DNA from: Planctomycetota bacterium
GTDB taxonomy: Bacteria > Planctomycetota > Phycisphaerae > Sedimentisphaerales > Anaerohalosphaeraceae
Direction: 5' to 3'
Assembly (NCBI GenBank): GCA_021160785.1
Contig: JAGHBX010000548.1
Coordinates: 1 to 11,859, forward strand
DNA: 11,859 bases
The notes beneath the pieces were generated by a model. The model had not been told where the DNA came from, ran no database searches, and saw nothing but the letters and a program-made list of their open reading frames with translations. How positions within the stretch are numbered: position 1 is the first letter of the stretch; each line of letters opens with the position of its first letter. The position numbers were made by a program, and so were the translations under genes. This document shows positions 1-7,363 of this stretch, in pieces.

Positions 1-14
1 ATATTGGAGACATT

Positions 15-599
15 ATGAAAGCAAGGAATCTTTTGTACAGCATAGTAATTCCACTGGCACTTTTAACATCATGCGCGGTTTTCGCGCCGGAAGACAAAAG
101 CGCAGCGTTATTTGACGGAAAAACCTTAGACGGCTGGACGGTTATCACATGCGAAGCGGTCGTCGACAACGGCGAAATCCTGATCAAAGCGGGGAATGGA
201 TTGATACAGACGGAGAAGAAATACGGCGACTTCATTTTGGAGTTCGACTGGAAGCCTCTCCGCGACGCCAAGTGGGACAGCGGCGTCTATTTCCGCTACG
301 ATTCCGTACCGGCGAACCGGCCCTGGCCCAAACGCTACCAGGTCAACCTGCGACAAGGCCAGGAGGGCAACGTCGCCGCCCTGGAAGAAGCCCGAAGCGA
401 GGGGCTGATGAAGATCGGCGAATGGAATCGATTCAAGCTCACCGTGCGGGGCAGCAAAGCCTCATTGGAATTCAACGGTAAACCAGCCTGGCAGGCCGAT
501 GGTCTCGCCGGACCCGAAGAGGGATTCATCGCTCTCCAGGCCGAGGTGGCCGGAGGCGGACAAAAGCGGTTCCGGAATATCTACCTGACCGAATTATAA
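15..599 (+). CDS. DUF1080 / 3-keto-disaccharide hydrolase family lipoprotein
   Basis: Secreted lipoprotein of 194 aa with one DUF1080 domain (3-keto-disaccharide hydrolase family, concanavalin-like beta-sandwich). The N-terminus has a basic start, a hydrophobic core and a lipobox LTSC at residues 17-20, so Cys20 should be lipidated. Family landmarks run in order: LFDGKTLDGW at 32-41, GDFILEFDWK at 71-80, DSGVYFR at 88-94, GEWN at 135-138 and the closing FRNIYL at 186-191. The length fits a single-domain member. A GGAG lies 5 nt before the ATG, which supports this start. Some family members hydrolyse 3-keto-glycosides; others serve as carbohydrate-binding modules, so the reaction is inferred. 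The membrane-protein gene follows 12 bp after the TAA stop. Any upstream partner lies outside the window. Confidence 0.9.
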   Translation: MKARNLLYSIVIPLALLTSCAVFAPEDKSAALFDGKTLDGWTVITCEAVVDNGEILIKAGNGLIQTEKKYGDFILEFDWKPLRDAKWDSGVYFRYDSVPANRPWPKRYQVNLRQGQEGNVAALEEARSEGLMKIGEWNRFKLTVRGSKASLEFNGKPAWQADGLAGPEEGFIALQAEVAGGGQKRFRNIYLTEL

Positions 600-611
600 T
601 TGTGTTTGATA

Positions 612-1034
612 ATGGCGACTTCTTTTAAGAATAAAAAAATGTCAGATGCTCAAATCTTTCAAATCTTCTCACTTGCATACCTCGCTATCGGCATTGGGAT
701 TCTTATCAATCCTGACTTCTACAAAAAGCTATATGAAGGTTTCATCGAAGACGCCACCACTCTGTACCTTGGCGGATTTGCAGCCCTTGTCATCGGCTAC
801 CTGATCGTGGCATTTCACAACACGTGGCCAAAGGATTACTCGGTCATCATAACCGTCATCGGATGGATCGCCCTGATAAAGGGTGTTTTGATTCTCGTTC
901 AGCCAAAGATTATGATCGCACTGACCAAAGCAATAGCGACAAAAGGAAATTTCCTGAAGATAGAGGCCATTGCGGTCATTATCTTAGGGCTGGCATTTTC
1001 GTTCCTCGGATTCTACCCGAAAAGCCCAATCTAA
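612..1034 (+). CDS. Four-helix integral membrane protein of unknown function
   Basis: I do not recognise the family. The 140-aa product has four hydrophobic segments at about residues 15-33, 50-68, 77-97 and 117-134, separated by short charged loops, so it should sit in the cytoplasmic membrane. The segments fall into two similar-looking halves (helix, charged loop, Gly-rich helix), as in small DoxX-like or DUF-type four-helix proteins, but this is only a resemblance. I chose the ATG at 612 over a TTG at 600; no clear Shine-Dalgarno precedes either, and an ATG at 639 is a third option. It lies 12 bp after the DUF1080 gene on the same strand and could be co-transcribed. The stretch looks more AT-rich than its neighbours. 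It ends with TAA and is followed by about 240 bp of non-coding DNA. Confidence 0.65.
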   Translation: MATSFKNKKMSDAQIFQIFSLAYLAIGIGILINPDFYKKLYEGFIEDATTLYLGGFAALVIGYLIVAFHNTWPKDYSVIITVIGWIALIKGVLILVQPKIMIALTKAIATKGNFLKIEAIAVIILGLAFSFLGFYPKSPI

Positions 1035-1070
1035 ACACCAACCCGGTCTTATAGCGTGTAAGACTGCCGG

Positions 1071-1090
1071 CGATTGCCAATTGGCGATTG
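1071..1090. repeat. 10-bp palindrome flanked by direct CGATTG repeats
   Basis: A perfect palindrome GCCAATTGGC (1076-1085) is framed by two identical CGATTG hexamers (1071-1076 and 1085-1090), all within 20 bp of non-coding DNA about 190 bp upstream of the pectate lyase start. The geometry could suit a dimeric regulator, but no regulator gene is visible and the element could be chance. Confidence 0.4.
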
Positions 1091-1166
1091 TACGCGGACA
1101 AGTAGTTCTCGTTCACTCATTTATCCTCGATAACACCTATTCGCTCCGGCCGGGACCTGCAGTTGC

Positions 1167-1195
1167 TTGCGGGGGCGCCCGCTCTTTGATACAAT
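1167..1195 (+). promoter_or_regulatory. Possible sigma70-like promoter for the pectate lyase/GH28 pair
   Basis: A TTGCGG (-35-like) at 1167-1172 and TACAAT (-10-like, 5 of 6 to consensus) at 1190-1195 are separated by exactly 17 nt. Transcription would start near 1202, leaving a leader of roughly 70 nt before the ATG at 1275. The -35 match is weak and the spacer holds a GC-rich palindrome (GGGCGCCC, 1173-1180), so this is tentative. The rest of the 1035-1274 gap shows only the repeat noted at 1071-1090 and a weak hairpin at 1046-1064. Confidence 0.3.
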
Positions 1196-1274
1196 GTTTT
1201 CTACACAGCAGGTCAGCCGGCTTTTTGGACGCCCGGCGGTTTATGGACGGAGAATTATTGGGAAAGTGATTGCG

Positions 1275-2657
1275 ATGAGACGAGAATATCCCGGTGTTTC
1301 GCTATTGATATTGGCGGTCATGTCGGTGCTTTCGCGGCAGACGGCTTTTTGTGAGCAGTTGGCGTTTCCCAGGGCTGAGGGTTTCGGCGCTTATTCAAAA
1401 GGCGGTCGCGGCGGTGATGTCTATTATGTAACGAACGTCAACGATTCAGGCGCCGGGTCTTTGCGTTATGGTATAGATTCGGCGGGCGGACCGAGGACGA
1501 TTGTCTTTGCCGTTTCGGGTGTGATTCAACTCAAGTCCAATCTCGAAGTAAACAAAGACTACATTACTATCGCAGGCCAAACGGCTCCGGGCGACGGTAT
1601 ATGCCTTCGAGACTGCACTCTTGCTATTTCAGCCGATCACGTGATCGTGCGTTTCATGCGATCAAGACTTGGCGATGACGCCGGTAATGAATCGGATGCG
1701 ATGTCAATTACCGCAGGTAAGAACATTATCATGGATCACTGTTCGGCTTCGTGGAGCGTGGATGAGTGTTTTTCCTGTTCCACGGGGAGTCGTGATAAAA
1801 TTGACAATGTTACGGTGCAATGGTGTATCATTTCCGAGGCGCTGAAGAAGAGCGCACACCACAAGGGATCGCACAGCTATGGCGCGCTTATCCGCGGGTG
1901 TTACGGGGCGAAGTATTCCTATCACCACAACCTCTTTGCTCACAACTCTTCGCGTAATCCGCGCCCGGGCAACTACGATCACAATCCTTACAGCGCCGAT
2001 CCCCAGGGCCTTCAGTTTGATTTTCGCAACAATGTTTTGTACAACTGGGATGGAAAACGGCCGGGCTACGATGCCGACACAGACAGCGTATGCCGTTACA
2101 ATTACGTCGGTAATTACGCTAAACCGGGTGCGAATTCGACAAGTCCGGGGTGGATATACAGTGCCCAATGCAAGCATTTTCGAGCATACTACAGCGGCAA
2201 TTATTTTGACGGCCGCATTCCCGCCGATCAGTGGCGCCTGGTTCTCTTCGACGGAAGTTGGACGCAGTCGGAAAAAGACGCATACAAGCGGGCGAGGCCC
2301 TTCTCGACCGGTCCGATCGTAACGGATACCGCACAAAACGCTTACGACAAGGTTATGTCGCACGCAGGCGCCTCTCTTGGGGTGCGCGACTCTGTAGATG
2401 CCCGGGTTATCGGCAATGTCCGGAACGGCACGGGCGCTATTATCAATGACGAGGACGAAGTTGGCGGTTGGCCGGTTTACAAGACTTATGACGTTCTTAG
2501 AGACTCGGACCGGGACGGCATGCCCGACACATGGGAGACGGTTAAGGATCTGGATGCGAGTGATCCGGACGACCGCAACGATGACGCGGATGACGATGGC
2601 TACACAAATCTCGAGGAGTACCTGCACTGGCTGGCGCGGCCCGTCCGCCGTTTATGA
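1275..2657 (+). CDS. Secreted pectate lyase, PL1-like
   Basis: Predicted extracytoplasmic lyase that cleaves polygalacturonate by calcium-dependent beta-elimination. The 460-aa product begins with a signal peptide (hydrophobic core about residues 8-19, likely cut near 26). FPRAEGFGAYSKGGRGG at 31-47 is the typical start of the PL1 right-handed beta-helix. IIMDHCSASWSVDE at 151-164 corresponds to the conserved D-H/W-D calcium-site motif, and HNSSRNPRPG at 223-232 carries the basic residues expected at the catalytic site. The tail at 410-449 (DSDRDGMPDTWE, NDDADDDGYTNLEEYL) is an EF-hand/thrombospondin-3-like calcium-binding segment. The frame stays open upstream to a TTG at 1167, but the ATG at 1275 puts the signal peptide at the N-terminus and has GGGA 11 nt upstream. 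Its TGA overlaps an ATG of the GH28 frame, indicating one transcript. Confidence 0.93.
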   Translation: MRREYPGVSLLILAVMSVLSRQTAFCEQLAFPRAEGFGAYSKGGRGGDVYYVTNVNDSGAGSLRYGIDSAGGPRTIVFAVSGVIQLKSNLEVNKDYITIAGQTAPGDGICLRDCTLAISADHVIVRFMRSRLGDDAGNESDAMSITAGKNIIMDHCSASWSVDECFSCSTGSRDKIDNVTVQWCIISEALKKSAHHKGSHSYGALIRGCYGAKYSYHHNLFAHNSSRNPRPGNYDHNPYSADPQGLQFDFRNNVLYNWDGKRPGYDADTDSVCRYNYVGNYAKPGANSTSPGWIYSAQCKHFRAYYSGNYFDGRIPADQWRLVLFDGSWTQSEKDAYKRARPFSTGPIVTDTAQNAYDKVMSHAGASLGVRDSVDARVIGNVRNGTGAIINDEDEVGGWPVYKTYDVLRDSDRDGMPDTWETVKDLDASDPDDRNDDADDDGYTNLEEYLHWLARPVRRL

Positions 2658-2660
2658 GGA
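2656..2660 (+). promoter_or_regulatory. Shine-Dalgarno sequence for the GH28 gene
   Basis: GAGGA, partly inside the pectate lyase stop codon, lies 5 nt before the ATG at 2666. This favours 2666 over the in-frame ATG at 2654, which has no recognisable ribosome binding site. A competing in-frame TTG at 2720 has AAGGGG (2709-2713 region) about 6 nt upstream. Confidence 0.5.
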
Positions 2661-2665
2661 CGATT

Positions 2666-4195
2666 ATGATATATTTTGAGAAATTAAATGCAGTGACATA
2701 CCCAGACAAGGGGATTGGTTTGGAGAAAGCTGCGGTTTACGTTTTGTGTTTGGCGGCGGTGTTTTGCTTTTCGGGGATTGCCGAATGCAAATCGGGGGTG
2801 TTCAATGTGCTGGATTACGGGGCGAAGGGCGACGGCAAGACCAATGACGCCGCGGCAATCCAGAAGGCGATCGATAGCTGCACGAAATCGGGTGGAAGTG
2901 TGCTTTTACCGGCAGGAAGGACATACTACAGCGGGGCGATATATCTCAAAGCCAATGTTGATTTTCATGTCGAAAAAGGGGCGGTGCTGCTAGGAAGCGC
3001 CAACGAAGCCGATTACGGTGCTTATGCGGATGCGTTGATCAATGCGGTTGACGCGCCCAATATCTCCATTACGGGCGGGGGCGAGATTAATGGGAATGCG
3101 TCTGCTTTCATTAAGGAACTGCGGGACGGCGGGGATATCTTCGAGCCGAAGTGGGGCACGCATAAAGGCTGTCCGGGCAGCAAGGGCACGACGAAGCGGC
3201 GCTATATGCTCATTACATTAGTGAAATGCGATCATCTGCAGATAACCGATATTACGCTGAAAGACGCGGCTTCGTGGTTTATTCATCCGGTGGGTTGCGA
3301 CGATGTTCTTATTGACGGCATATCGATCATCGGCGATTTGAGGGTTCCCAACAACGACGGGATCGATCCGGACCACTGCCGCAATGTCAGGATATCCAAC
3401 TGCTACGTTCAGACGGGCGACGATGCGATCGTCTTCAAGAATACGCTTCTTTGCAAGGAATGGGCCGATCTTGGGCCGTGCGAGAATATTACCGTTACCG
3501 GGTGCGTGATAGTGTCGAGGCCGTCGGCCTTGAAGATAGACGAGGTTTCCGACGATTGCAGGAACATCGTGTTTGACAGTTGCGTGATATACGACAGCAA
3601 CCGGGGGATATGCATACAGAGTCGCGACCGGGGCAATATCGAGAATATTATTTTCTCGAATATCACTATCAATACTCAACTGTTCAGCGCGTGGTGGTGG
3701 GGTAAGGCGGAGCCAATCTGTATTACGCACATGCCGCGCGAAGCAGGGACGGAGCTTGGAAGAGTGAGGAATATTACATTCAGCAATATCATCTGCAACA
3801 GCGAAAACAGTGTTTATATCCACGGCTGGAAAGGCAATCCCGTGGAGGATATTGTTTTCGATAATGTCAAGGTAACAATCGACAAGAAGACCAAATGGCA
3901 GGGTGGCTGGTATGATCCTCGTCCGGGGAAGGTCTTTAAGGCCGATGGTCCAAAGCCCACCTCGCCGGAGGAGGAATTGAACGTGCGCAAGGGCCTGTAC
4001 AGACATAAGACGGTTGGCGTCTACTGCGAAAACGCAAAGAATGTTACGCTAAGAGACGTGCAGGTCAAGTGGGGCAAAAATCGGCCGGAGCATTTTGGAT
4101 CGGCCCTGGAAACACACAACGTGGAAGGTCTCGTCCTTGACAACTTCAAAGGAACCGCAGCCGACAAGACCTCACCGGACAGAATCATCGAATAG
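2666..4195 (+). CDS. GH28 family glycoside hydrolase (polygalacturonase-like)
   Basis: Secreted right-handed beta-helix enzyme of family GH28, expected to hydrolyse alpha-linked galacturonic acid in pectin (polygalacturonase or rhamnogalacturonase activity; specificity not readable). With start 2666 it has 509 aa. The mature domain opens with FNVLDYGAKGDGKTNDAAAIQKAI, the usual family entry, at about residues 46-69. Catalytic-site motifs are NNDGID at 229-234 and GDDAIVFK at 251-258, giving the three expected aspartates. The usual G-H-G motif is replaced by PSALKID (286-292), and the R-x-K region by RGICIQSRDRG (313-323) followed by WWWGKAEPI (343-351). The hydrophobic export signal lies about 25-40 residues in, so translation may really start at the TTG at 2720, which gives a normal-length signal peptide. 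It ends 69 bp from the convergent GH2 gene; I see no convincing terminator hairpin in 4196-4264. Confidence 0.92.
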   Translation: MIYFEKLNAVTYPDKGIGLEKAAVYVLCLAAVFCFSGIAECKSGVFNVLDYGAKGDGKTNDAAAIQKAIDSCTKSGGSVLLPAGRTYYSGAIYLKANVDFHVEKGAVLLGSANEADYGAYADALINAVDAPNISITGGGEINGNASAFIKELRDGGDIFEPKWGTHKGCPGSKGTTKRRYMLITLVKCDHLQITDITLKDAASWFIHPVGCDDVLIDGISIIGDLRVPNNDGIDPDHCRNVRISNCYVQTGDDAIVFKNTLLCKEWADLGPCENITVTGCVIVSRPSALKIDEVSDDCRNIVFDSCVIYDSNRGICIQSRDRGNIENIIFSNITINTQLFSAWWWGKAEPICITHMPREAGTELGRVRNITFSNIICNSENSVYIHGWKGNPVEDIVFDNVKVTIDKKTKWQGGWYDPRPGKVFKADGPKPTSPEEELNVRKGLYRHKTVGVYCENAKNVTLRDVQVKWGKNRPEHFGSALETHNVEGLVLDNFKGTAADKTSPDRIIE

Positions 4196-4264
4196 TCTTC
4201 CCCATATAATAAGAGGTTCTGAGGTTTCCGTGTATCACATGGAATTATAGCCAAGAGGACATGA

Positions 4265-7200
4265 TTATTTCCTGGAGATAATACGCCCTTCCTCGGTTAT
4301 CAGCAGTTCCATATCCTTGCCGTCGACAGAGCAGTTGATCTTGAATACCAGCGGTCCCCATTCGTATGAGTGAACCTTGTACCAGGGCTTGCATTTGACC
4401 AGGCCCCAGTTGTCCTGTCCGGTGACCTCGGCGAACTCCACGGCGTACATTCCGTACTTGCTGTCTTTTTCGTACTTTCCGAGTCCACCCAGAGGTTTGT
4501 CCCGCAGGGCCTTCCATTTCCTGGCATAGCCTAAGGTGTCGATCTGTGCGCCTTTGACCACCATCGGCTCGTCGCGGTAATACCCTTTCAGCGGCATGAT
4601 AAAGCGGCTCGGATCGGTTTTGTATATTGCAGGATAGAAAGCATCGAACAGACTGTCCCTGTCTTTCTTGTCGACACTTTCATTGAATATCTCCCACATC
4701 ACGATACTGGGACTGTTGCGGACCTGCCTGACATCCACCGTGAATTCCTCCACCGATTTATCCAGGGGCATCTTTGAACCATCCGGATTCTTGTTTTCGT
4801 TGGTCCAGTGCTTTCTCGACCAGCCGGTGGACACCCACATATACATAACGCCGAGCTGGTCTCCGATCTCGGCAAAACGAGGGTCGCTGTATGCACAGGA
4901 GGCCTCGTGTATTCTTATCGTATTTCCATCCATCGCCCGGATCATCAGGATTCCCTTTACAATCCACGGCTTTGGGCAGCAGCGATGCCACGTTGTGGAC
5001 TTGTCAAACGGCGCCAGGAACTGCATCCACGTGGCGCCATTTAGGACTTGTTCCTTTCCATTGATGCGGAATGTGCCGCCTTCTTCGCTGATGGTGCGGA
5101 TGCCGGTGGTCACGACATAATCATCCTGTGCCTTGCCGGACTTGCCGACAAGCGTGACAGCAACCTTGTACAGGTTCGGATGCTCGTAATCCCAGAGCAG
5201 CGGTTTGGGAACCAAAACGCTTTTCGAAATCGTCGTGCTCTTTGCGACATCGAGTTTGACCGCAACGCGATCTACGACTAAAGCCGTTGCCGATTCCGAG
5301 GGATACCACGGGAAGAAGCGGATGACAGCCTCTCCGTCGAATGCCGACACACCTTTATTGCTAACCTCCACCGTGACCTTTACTGTGGCCCGATCGCCGA
5401 GTTTTTCCGTGTAGACAAAAACATCATCTACATGAACCGCACTTGTCAGGTCCAGTGACATCCGTCCGGCGAACCAGCCGTAGTACAGGTCCTTCGATGT
5501 GTGGCCGTCCGCCAGGTAAAAGCCATCAGGGACGTGATCTACTTTTACAGCGATCAGGTTGGATCCTTTTTTGAGGAAGCCGGTCACATCGAGCCGGACA
5601 GGTCGGCGATTCAGCCTGGCGACGGATTTGCCGTTGATAAATATCTCGCCGCCGGGATCCAGCGCATCGACGTTCAGGAATGCCTGCTGAAATTGGGCGA
5701 CATTGACAGTCCTGCGTATGTAGATGTCGCGTCCCTTGTTTCTTTCACTGCCGACGACGATCGGAAGTTTGCCGCCTGATGCCCATTTGCCATCGTCATA
5801 CGATGCCGATTGCCAGGAGTCCACGGAGGGTGTTACGGCGAAGTCTTCGTCGATAAAGGTCGATATCTCGAAGGCGCCGGTGCGGATGTCTTCGGCAGGG
5901 TCGTACCCGGTTCCCCGGATATCGTCCACCACCAGGCCGGCTCCTCCGTTGATGCTGAAGCTTGAGACCTCATGTACGGCGGCGATTTTGCCTGCGTAGA
6001 TAGTTCTTTTGCCGTCGACGTAGAGGCTGAACTGGTTGTATTGCAGGTCAACCTCGACTTTGAGTACGCCGGCCGTTCCGGGTTTTATTCTTCCGGCCCT
6101 TGTGTTTGCCGCCGTGACGTTGCCGCGGGCGTCGATCTCTATGGTGACTACTGAAGTCTTGGAGCCTGCCAGTGTGAACTTCGCCGTCTTGCCCGCAACG
6201 GGAATCACCTTCCACTGCAGGAAGAATCTCCAGTCCTGCGGGTCAAACGTCCTGACTATCTTGCTGTTGTCCCGCGTAATGACCAGTTGCTTATCCTCGA
6301 TGGATACACCACTCGCCGACCATGTTGCAAGACGTTTCTTGTCCGCCGTTGTTTCGCCGTCGCGATACGCCAGATGCTTCCAGCCGCTGTTTAGGACCAG
6401 TCGCTTGCGTATTTCAGGAAGCGGCTGAGGTTTGATCTTTTTCAGTGCCGTCGCGACCTCGGCGTCGGTAACCACCTTCTTATCGAGATTCGGATCCTTG
6501 AAGAAGCGGCACGCCTGTTTTGCGTACTCACCGAGGAATTCGACCCGCTGGTCCGTATCAAAGACAGATGTGCTGCCTATGAAATCGCTATTGCCGTCAG
6601 CCAACTTGTTGTTGCTGAAGTATTTCAATTCAAATGTACGTCCCAGGACCTTGCCTTTTTCAGAGACAACAAACGTTACTCCGTAATTGCCCTGGCTTTT
6701 TATCTTTGGTCTGAATGATTCGAGCTCCACTATTGGCCGTCCGGATGGGATATTTACGCCGGTGAATTTTTTAGTCGAGGCAACCTTGCCTTGTTCATCG
6801 ATGCACCGGATCGTCAGGTCAACGACCCTCTCGTCGCCGACGGCGACAATCACGGGCGTGATCTTGTCGCCGGGACCATAGGCCACATCGACGCCCTTGC
6901 TGGCCGCATAGTATTTCCCCAGCGTGCTTTTGTAAGTGTAGTAGGCCAGCTTCATGTGATCGTCGAAATCGATCAACGGTTTCATATACGTGCCGCTGTT
7001 GCCGCCGCCTCGCAGTGTACACCAGACCATCGAGTCTATGTCGTGTTGTCTTGCCTGTTTCGCCGTGTTATAGCCCGACAGCGCCTGCCAGGCCTGACTT
7101 TCGCGCCACTCGGCGGCGGTAAGCTTGCGCCCGACACTGCCTTCTTCATAACTGTACTTGCTGCCGTACTCGGGTGAAATCCGGCCTCTGACGTTTTTGA

Positions 7201-7363
7201 TTTCCGGAGTGATCCCCAGTTGGCGCACGAGCGCCTGCTTGACGACTTCGGTCATTTCGGTGTACACCGGATTATCCTTGGCTGTCGCGCTACCGCTAAG
7301 TGCCGGCAGCAGTATTCCTATTGTGCAAATAATAATAAAGACATTAGTTGTGCGATTCAGCAT
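4265..7363 (-). CDS. Large secreted GH2 family glycoside hydrolase with unusual, possibly permuted domain order
   Basis: Exported glycosidase of 1032 aa; signal peptide about residues 1-28 (cut near ATA/KD). Domains in order: a segment at 63-250 resembling the GH2 C-terminus (MVWCTLRGG at 112-120, TYMKPLIDF at 125-133, KLAYYTYKS at 138-146, then a beta-sandwich); a linker; a LamG-like beta-sandwich at 325-485; the GH2 sugar-binding jelly roll at 513-640; an Ig-like domain at 643-750; and TIM-barrel strands from 755, with NSPSIVMWEIFNES at 883-896 (acid/base candidate Glu895). Nucleophile candidates are Glu976 (AVEFAEV) and Glu65 (SPEYGS). The C-terminus ends about 55 residues after Glu976 without a last barrel strand. 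AAGGG lies 6 nt before the ATG, and the first 20 nt overlap the GH106 gene, so translation is probably coupled. The substrate is unknown; a beta-galactoside or beta-glucuronide in rhamnogalacturonan would fit the context. Confidence 0.88.
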   Translation of the reverse strand: MLNRTTNVFIIICTIGILLPALSGSATAKDNPVYTEMTEVVKQALVRQLGITPEIKNVRGRISPEYGSKYSYEEGSVGRKLTAAEWRESQAWQALSGYNTAKQARQHDIDSMVWCTLRGGGNSGTYMKPLIDFDDHMKLAYYTYKSTLGKYYAASKGVDVAYGPGDKITPVIVAVGDERVVDLTIRCIDEQGKVASTKKFTGVNIPSGRPIVELESFRPKIKSQGNYGVTFVVSEKGKVLGRTFELKYFSNNKLADGNSDFIGSTSVFDTDQRVEFLGEYAKQACRFFKDPNLDKKVVTDAEVATALKKIKPQPLPEIRKRLVLNSGWKHLAYRDGETTADKKRLATWSASGVSIEDKQLVITRDNSKIVRTFDPQDWRFFLQWKVIPVAGKTAKFTLAGSKTSVVTIEIDARGNVTAANTRAGRIKPGTAGVLKVEVDLQYNQFSLYVDGKRTIYAGKIAAVHEVSSFSINGGAGLVVDDIRGTGYDPAEDIRTGAFEISTFIDEDFAVTPSVDSWQSASYDDGKWASGGKLPIVVGSERNKGRDIYIRRTVNVAQFQQAFLNVDALDPGGEIFINGKSVARLNRRPVRLDVTGFLKKGSNLIAVKVDHVPDGFYLADGHTSKDLYYGWFAGRMSLDLTSAVHVDDVFVYTEKLGDRATVKVTVEVSNKGVSAFDGEAVIRFFPWYPSESATALVVDRVAVKLDVAKSTTISKSVLVPKPLLWDYEHPNLYKVAVTLVGKSGKAQDDYVVTTGIRTISEEGGTFRINGKEQVLNGATWMQFLAPFDKSTTWHRCCPKPWIVKGILMIRAMDGNTIRIHEASCAYSDPRFAEIGDQLGVMYMWVSTGWSRKHWTNENKNPDGSKMPLDKSVEEFTVDVRQVRNSPSIVMWEIFNESVDKKDRDSLFDAFYPAIYKTDPSRFIMPLKGYYRDEPMVVKGAQIDTLGYARKWKALRDKPLGGLGKYEKDSKYGMYAVEFAEVTGQDNWGLVKCKPWYKVHSYEWGPLVFKINCSVDGKDMELLITEEGRIISRK

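Noticed and set aside
1046..1064. Hairpin GTCTTA/TAAGAC after the membrane-protein gene as an intrinsic terminator
   Set aside because: The stem is only 6 bp, the loop is 7 nt and there is no U-run after it.
1167..1274. Longer pectate lyase start at the TTG at 1167 or ATG at 1194
   Set aside because: It would bury the signal peptide 37 residues (TTG) or 28 residues (ATG) inside the protein and overlaps the best promoter candidate; the ATG at 1275 fits better.
1704..2627. Long antisense open frame (307 codons) across the pectate lyase gene
   Set aside because: It lies wholly opposite a well-supported PL1 gene, its translation has no domain or signal, and its length follows from the codon bias of the sense strand.
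3218..4006. Antisense open frame (262 codons) across the GH28 gene
   Set aside because: Shadow of the GH28 coding strand; no recognisable motif or ribosome binding site.
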